A DNA stretch of 64,000 nucleotides, from contig NZ_CP043959.1 in the NCBI RefSeq assembly GCF_008632955.1, positions 62,001 to 126,000 of the forward strand, read 5' to 3'. This DNA comes from Streptomyces tendae. Lineage in GTDB: Bacteria; Actinomycetota; Actinomycetes; Streptomycetales; Streptomycetaceae. The notes under the pieces are model-generated. The model was not told the origin of the DNA, made no database searches, and saw nothing but the letters and a program-made list of their open reading frames with translations. The position numbers were made by a program, and so were the translations under genes. Shown here piece by piece: positions 60,010 through 64,000 of this stretch (within the stretch, counting starts at the first letter, position 1; every line of letters starts with the position of its first letter).

Positions 60010-60465
60010 CGGAAACCGGACGCCTGGACGGGTCTGACCGGCTGCCTCGGCACCGTCTTCGCCACTCTGGCGGCCGATCGCGGCACCACCGACCTGATGA
60101 CCACCCGTCTGCCGGACGTCGAGACGCTCCGCGCCGTGCACGCGCACCACCGCGAGACCGTCGACGTCCTGCTGGAGCGGGCACGCGCGCAGGGCGGCGT
60201 GCGCCCCGACGTCACCACCGAGGACCTGCTGTTCGCCCTTGCCGCACTGGGCCGCGCCGTGCCGGCCCTGACGGCCGCCACCGGTCCCGACGGCTGGCGC
60301 CGCCCCCTCGCCCTGTTCCTCGAAGGGCTCCGCGCCCCCGCCGGCACCCCGCGTCCGCTGCCCGGACGGGCGCTCGACGAGAGTGAACTCGGAAAGGTCC
60401 TCGGAGCGATGGGACCGCACCGGACCCGGCCCGACGGCGGGGCCGCGACGGCGGACGACACCTGA
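60010..60465 (+). pseudogene. TetR/AcrR C-terminal remnant lacking the DNA-binding domain
   Basis: The frame ending at 60465 reads KPDAWTGLTGCLGTVFATLA, ADRGTTDLMTTRLPDVETLR, then helices typical of the C-terminal ligand and dimer region of TetR repressors (AALGRAVPALTAATGPDGW). No helix-turn-helix lies upstream; homology stops near 60010, next to the ArsR operators, and the frame meets TGA at 59956. The ATG at 60097 would give 122 residues without DNA-binding function. A deletion that joined this tail to the ArsR region is the simplest reading. Confidence 0.65.
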
Positions 60466-60581
60466 GCCGAAGACATCTGTATGCGCCACGACAGATTTTC
60501 CGCCGAGGCGACTAGAGTTTGGAGGTGGGGAACCCGCCCCCGTGGCGGACCATGCCCACTGTGGTCCGCGGAAAGGTGCGT

Positions 60582-60962
60582 ATGCCTTCGGAAAGTCAGC
60601 CGTACGTCGACGGCCGGCAGCCGGACCAGGACCGGCCCCCCGTCGCCGACCGGCTCGACGACGACCACTTCCCGGCCTACACCATGGGCAGGGCCGCCGA
60701 ACTGGTCGGAGCCACACCCGCGTTTCTCCGCGCGCTCGGCGACGCGCGGCTGATCACCCCGACACGCTCGGAGGGCGGCCACCGCCGCTACTCGCGCCAT
60801 CAGCTCAGGCTCGCCGCCCGCGCGCGTGAGCTGGTCGACCAGGGCACCCCGGTCGACGCCGCGTGCCGCATCGTGAGCCTGGAGGACCAGCTGGAACGGG
60901 CCGAACAGATGAACGAGGACCTCCGCCGTCAGGGTGCGGACACGGTCCACGGACACCGGTGA
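60582..60962 (+). CDS. MerR-family regulator upstream of the cold-shock gene
   Basis: A 126-residue protein with a MerR-type helix-turn-helix (YTMGRAAELVGATPAFLRAL, then LITPTRSEGGHRRYSRHQLR) and a coiled-coil dimer helix (DAACRIVSLEDQLERAEQMN). No effector domain follows, so it is a minimal MerR. GAAAGGTG precedes ATG 60582. It lies 238 bp before a cold-shock gene on the same strand; this pairing is conserved in Streptomyces as far as I recall, but a separate promoter precedes the cold-shock gene. Confidence 0.85.
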   Translation: MPSESQPYVDGRQPDQDRPPVADRLDDDHFPAYTMGRAAELVGATPAFLRALGDARLITPTRSEGGHRRYSRHQLRLAARARELVDQGTPVDAACRIVSLEDQLERAEQMNEDLRRQGADTVHGHR

Positions 60963-61058
60963 AAACCTGCCCCGGCCGGCGCAGAATTTCCGCCCCGCTC
61001 GCGAGAAATTCTTATCGCTAAACACGCTGTCCGGGTTTATTCCAGTGATTTTCCTCGC

Positions 61059-61086
61059 TTGCCGCGAATCATTTCCGTGCTAGGCT
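61059..61086 (+). promoter_or_regulatory. Promoter candidate of the cold-shock gene
   Basis: TTGCCG (61059-61064) and TAGGCT (61081-61086) are 16 bp apart. This predicts a 5' UTR of about 105 nt before the ATG, the long leader usual for temperature-responsive csp mRNAs. Confidence 0.55.
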
Positions 61087-61200
61087 GACGTCAGTTGCAG
61101 TTGTGGTTGCCAGTTTGCTACCGGGTCTCCGGGCAGGTGATCATCGCGACGATGTAGGGATTCGTAAAGTGCGATTCCCGCACTGTCTCAGGAGATAGAT

Positions 61201-61404
61201 ATGGCCACCGGTACGGTGAAGTGGTTCAACTCGGAAAAGGGCTTCGGCTTCATCGAGCAGGACGGCGGCGGCGCTGACGTGTTCGCCCACTACTCGAACA
61301 TCGCCACCTCGGGCTTCCGTGAGCTCCAGGAAGGCCAGAAGGTGACCTTCGACGTCACCCAGGGCCAGAAGGGCCCGCAGGCGGAGAACATCGTTCCCGC
61401 CTGA
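61201..61404 (+). CDS. Cold-shock protein (CspA family)
   Basis: A 67-residue single cold-shock domain, an OB-fold RNA chaperone. RNP1 (KGFGFIEQ) and RNP2 (DVFAHYS) motifs are complete. Length and the start [20 protein letters not shown] match the usual Streptomyces Csp. AGGAGATAG lies 6 bases before the ATG. It is followed by a strong terminator and stands as a monocistronic gene. Confidence 0.96.
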   Translation: MATGTVKWFNSEKGFGFIEQDGGGADVFAHYSNIATSGFRELQEGQKVTFDVTQGQKGPQAENIVPA

Positions 61405-61420
61405 CCTGCACGCAGGTTTT

Positions 61421-61463
61421 GAAGAGCGGGTGCTCGCACGTTCCGTGCGAGCACCCGCTCTTC
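61421..61463 (+). terminator. 20-bp perfect hairpin terminator of the cold-shock gene
   Basis: Arms 61421-61440 and 61444-61463 are perfectly complementary around TTC, 17 bp after the stop. Confidence 0.9.
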
Positions 61464-61530
61464 GCCGTTTCCCGGCCCTATTCCGTTTGATTTCCGGCCG
61501 CGATCCCCACGATCCCCGCGATCCCCGCCG

Positions 61531-62418
61531 TCACCGCGCGCGGAACGCCTTCGCGCGCAGGGCGTCCACCGCGATCCGTGCCGCCGTGCCGATCACCGCG
61601 TCGGCCGCCGGAAGAGTGGCCGCGGTGTGGGCGGTCCGGGTGAACACGGCGACCGCGTAACGGCCTCCGTCCGGGTACTCGACCACGCCCACCTCGTTGC
61701 GCAGGGTCGGCAGGCTGCCCGTCTTGCCGGCGACATGGACGTCGTCGAAGGGAAACCCCGAGGCCAGACGATGCGGCCACACCTGGAGCCCCATGATCCG
61801 CCGCATCGCGGCGCCGTGCTCCGGCAGGCCGGCCTCGTCCCGCCACACCGCCCCCAGCAGCCGGGTCATGTCCCGAGGCGTGCTGCGATTGGTGCGCGCC
61901 GGGTCCAGCGCCCGCAGCCGGCTCACCACCCGCGGGTCGGCGAGCGCCCGGGCGCCGTCCGGGCCGGCGTCCTGCCTCACGGTGGCGAGCATCTCGCCGA
62001 AGGAGTGCACGGCCAGCGTCCGGGTGAGTCCCAGCCGTGCCGTGGCGGTGTTCACGGCGTCCAGACCCACGCGGCTGAGCAGCAGGTCGGCGGCCGCGTT
62101 GTCGCTGACCGCCATCATCAGATAGGCGAGGTCGCGCAGGGACATCCGGGCCGCGTCCAGCATGGCGGCCACCCCCGTGGGCCCCGCCGTGCGGTCCCCC
62201 GGCACGGTCTCCACCTGTTCGGTGAGGTCCAGCTCGCCCCGCGCCGCCCGCTCGTGCAGGGCCACCAGCAGGCACAGCTTGTGGACGCTGGCGGTGCACA
62301 CCGGCTGGTCGGCCCCGGCGTCCAGCTGCTCACCCGAGTCGATGTCGAGCGCGTGCAGCCAGCCGGTGACCCCGGCGTCGGCGAGGGCCGCGTGGATGCG
62401 GGCGACGGCGTCCGTCAC
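61531..62418 (-). CDS. Class A beta-lactamase-fold serine hydrolase, no signal peptide
   Basis: A 295-residue protein with SxxK as SVHK (Ser44, Lys47), SDN (about 103-105, AVSDNAAADLL) and KTG (about 229-231, AGKTGSLP), so the acyl-enzyme site is complete. The omega-loop Glu of true class A enzymes (ExxLN) is not visible; the region reads ALDPARTNRSTPRDM. There is no export signal, so it would act in the cytoplasm. The GTG start overlaps the LysR stop by 4 bp (GTGA), with GGAG 8 bases upstream. It is more likely an esterase or amidase of the beta-lactamase2 family than a secreted resistance enzyme. Confidence 0.8.
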   Translation of the reverse strand: MTDAVARIHAALADAGVTGWLHALDIDSGEQLDAGADQPVCTASVHKLCLLVALHERAARGELDLTEQVETVPGDRTAGPTGVAAMLDAARMSLRDLAYLMMAVSDNAAADLLLSRVGLDAVNTATARLGLTRTLAVHSFGEMLATVRQDAGPDGARALADPRVVSRLRALDPARTNRSTPRDMTRLLGAVWRDEAGLPEHGAAMRRIMGLQVWPHRLASGFPFDDVHVAGKTGSLPTLRNEVGVVEYPDGGRYAVAVFTRTAHTAATLPAADAVIGTAARIAVDALRAKAFRAR

Positions 62419-63383
62419 AGCCAGTACTCCGATGCCGGTCGCAGGTGCAGGGGACGGTCCGGCACGTCGGGGACCGCGCCGGCGGCGGTGCTCAGGGCGT
62501 GCGTGACCGCCTCGGCGAAGGCCTGCACGGCGGCGTCGCCGCGCCCCTTCGGCCAGGCCGCGGAGTGCCGCAGCGCCGGGGCCCCGCCGGTGAGCGGACG
62601 CCACACGACGTCCGCCTCCCCGTTTGCGGGGTCCGGAGGGGCGGCGTCGCGCGGGCACAGGGCGACGGCCCCGGAGGACAGCACCAGGCCGCGGACGAAG
62701 CTGGTGCCCTGGCCGTGACGTACGGCGGCGGGGGTGAAACCGCCCCGGGCGCAGGTGGTCAGCAGGTCGTCGTAGAGGGCCGGGGCGGCCGTACGGGGGA
62801 AGAGGATCAGGTCCCGGCCGGCCAGTGCGGGCAGCGGGACCGCGTCGGAGCCGGCCGCCGGGGTGCCGGCCGGCAGCAGCACGCCCAGCTCCCGGCGCAG
62901 CACCGGGCCCAGCTCCAGACCGGTCACGTCGCACGGATGGTGCACGACGCCGACGTCCAGGTCGTGGGCCGCGAGCCGTTCCAGCTGCTGGGCGGTGGAC
63001 AGCTCGTGCAGCTCCAGTTCCAGACCGGCGTGACGGTCGCCGAAGCCGGCCAGCAGCGCGGCGACGGTCTCGCCGGAGAGGTCGGGAGGCAGGGCGGCGC
63101 GCAGCAGTCCCGTCTCGCCGTCCCGCACCCGGCGGGCGGTGGCACGGAACGACTCGGTGCGGGCGAGGACCTCCCGCGCCTCGGCCAGCAGCAGCCGTCC
63201 CGCCTCGGTGATCCGCACCTGGCGGCTGGTGCGCTCGAACAGACGCACGCCCAGCTCCCGTTCCAGGCGCTGGATGCGCTGCGACAGAGGCGGCTGGGCG
63301 ATGCCGAGACGGGCCGCGGCACGGCCGAAGTGTGACTCTTCTGCAACAGCCACGAAGCACTCCAGGTGCCGCACCAGGTCCAC
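62415..63383 (-). CDS. LysR-family regulator coupled to the serine hydrolase
   Basis: A 322-residue LysR protein: helix-turn-helix in HLECFVAVAEESHFGRAAAR, GIAQPPLSQRIQRLERELGV (about 6-47), followed by the effector domain (about 90-300). The GTG start has no ribosome site, and TATGAT (minus strand, 63397-63392) lies 8 bases upstream, so a leaderless transcript is likely. It is translationally coupled to the beta-lactamase-fold gene and diverges from the penicillin-binding protein gene 85 bp away. LysR-controlled beta-lactamase loci have a similar head-to-head order. Confidence 0.88.
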   Translation of the reverse strand: MDLVRHLECFVAVAEESHFGRAAARLGIAQPPLSQRIQRLERELGVRLFERTSRQVRITEAGRLLLAEAREVLARTESFRATARRVRDGETGLLRAALPPDLSGETVAALLAGFGDRHAGLELELHELSTAQQLERLAAHDLDVGVVHHPCDVTGLELGPVLRRELGVLLPAGTPAAGSDAVPLPALAGRDLILFPRTAAPALYDDLLTTCARGGFTPAAVRHGQGTSFVRGLVLSSGAVALCPRDAAPPDPANGEADVVWRPLTGGAPALRHSAAWPKGRGDAAVQAFAEAVTHALSTAAGAVPDVPDRPLHLRPASEYWL

Positions 63384-63468
63384 GACCAGTCATCATATCG
63401 AGTGTTGATCGGTCCATGATTGATAGCGGACTTGGACGGACGGCCGTCCGCGCTGCTGTGGTCGGGGC

Positions 63469-64000
63469 ATGCACACATTTCCCGACCTTCCCCCTTCCGG
63501 TTCCCGTCGGCGTCCGCGCAGGGCGGTCAGGGCCGTCGTCGCCGTGACGGCGGTGGCCGCGGTCGCCGTGGGCGGCGCCTGGGCGGCCGGCCTCGGCCCC
63601 TTCGCGGGCGAGAGCGGACCCGACCCCGACGCGGTGGCCGAGGCGCGCGCGTTCCTCGCCGACTGGTCCGCCGGACGGCTCCCGGACGCCGCCGCCCGCA
63701 CCACCAGACCCGACCGCGCGGAGGAGGTGCTGCGCAGCTTCACCGCCGGGCTCGACATCGAGAAACCGGTGCTCACGGCCGGGAAGCCCGAGGAGGACGA
63801 GGAGGCCGACGAGCACGCCGTCACCGTGCCGTTCACCGCCCGGATGCCCGTCACCGGTCTCGGCACCTGGACCTACGCCGCCGAGCTGCCGCTGCGCGAG
63901 CGGGGCGGCGAGTGGAAGGTGGACTGGCGGCTGTCGGTGGTGCACCCGCGGCTCAGCGGGACGGAGAAGTTCCGCCTGGAGCGCGAGGAGGCCGAACCGG
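63469..64000 (+). CDS. Penicillin-binding protein with MecA_N/NTF2-like domain (5' part, partial)
   Basis: The frame is open from ATG 63469 to the window end (177 residues). After a basic start (RRRPRRAVRAVVAVTAVAAV) and one membrane anchor comes the NTF2-like MecA N-terminal domain (ARAFLADWSAGRLPDAAART, TAGKPEEDEEADEHAVTVPF, LPLRERGGEWKVDWRLSVVH), the domain that precedes the transpeptidase in PBP2a-like enzymes. The stretch LRERGGEWKVDWRLSVVHP is diagnostic. The transpeptidase itself lies beyond the window. It is divergent from the LysR/serine-hydrolase pair. Confidence 0.82.
   Translation, partial: MHTFPDLPPSGSRRRPRRAVRAVVAVTAVAAVAVGGAWAAGLGPFAGESGPDPDAVAEARAFLADWSAGRLPDAAARTTRPDRAEEVLRSFTAGLDIEKPVLTAGKPEEDEEADEHAVTVPFTARMPVTGLGTWTYAAELPLRERGGEWKVDWRLSVVHPRLSGTEKFRLEREEAEP

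Noticed and set aside
59190..61025. Long leftward reading of 611 codons joining the small membrane gene to sequence up to 61025
   Set aside because: Only the last 104 codons (from GTG 59504) look like protein. The upstream part is antisense to the TetR remnant and the MerR gene and in a different frame from ArsR.

Overview
The window is high-GC actinobacterial chromosome, almost certainly from a Streptomyces. The evidence is extreme third-position GC, GTG and TTG starts behind AGGAG sites, long perfect GC hairpins as terminators, a Bpa proteasome activator, a mycothiol-dependent enzyme family, a GAF-ANTAR protein, a SpoIIE-type phosphatase fused to a kinase domain, and snapalysin. From memory the gene order (two Ser/Thr kinases, branched-chain 2-oxoacid dehydrogenase, DD-carboxypeptidase, M18 aminopeptidase, acyl-CoA dehydrogenase, aspS, metG, auxiliary thrS, cold-shock gene) resembles the oriC-flanking core of S. 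coelicolor. A perfect parS core at 23271-23284 agrees with an origin-proximal location.

Region 1 (1-23.2 kb) is mostly conserved core. It holds the 3' end of bpa, two divergent receptor Ser/Thr kinases, an E1alpha-E1beta-E2 2-oxoacid dehydrogenase operon behind a palindromic operator, a DD-carboxypeptidase, a GntR-MFS pair, a mycothiol-type DinB-fold protein, a nitrilase-family amidase, an NHL/thioredoxin protein, the M18 aminopeptidase, an acyl-CoA dehydrogenase behind two TACC-N4-GGTA operators, an SseB-like protein, pirin and a PAS-GAF-SpoIIE-HATPase regulator.

Region 2 (23.2-38.4 kb) has aspS and metG flanking an accessory insertion: a small membrane protein, an Rpn-like nuclease gene broken by one TAG codon, a PH-domain protein, and a coupled pair made of a three-helix membrane protein and an 896-residue HD/Hsp90-like ATPase that looks like a conflict (defence) module. 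Beyond metG come a VWA gene with two frameshifts in an acidic repeat, a PhoX-like phosphatase behind a probable PHO box, and the LysR/snapalysin divergon.

Region 3 (38.4-49.6 kb) centres on a four-gene EACC1-caspase operon (41488-47016): a probable catalytically dead caspase-like protein, the EACC1 adaptor, a transmembrane caspase with extracellular solute-binding and VWA domains, and a solute-binding lipoprotein. Next to it a 54-codon gene for a tiny exported peptide (47091-47255), too short for routine gene callers, diverges from an XRE-TPR regulator. This arrangement resembles peptide quorum sensing.

Region 4 (49.6-64 kb) contains an auxiliary, editing-less ThrRS behind an 18-residue leader peptide with three consecutive Thr codons and a 15-bp terminator (a classical attenuator), a nucleoside hydrolase, a GH13 glucosidase, secreted proteins, an ArsR-small membrane protein-MMPL set with twin ArsR-type operators, a TetR remnant, MerR and cold-shock genes, and a LysR/beta-lactamase-fold operon divergent from a MecA_N-type penicillin-binding protein cut by the window end. 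No tRNA, rRNA, CRISPR array or insertion sequence was seen.
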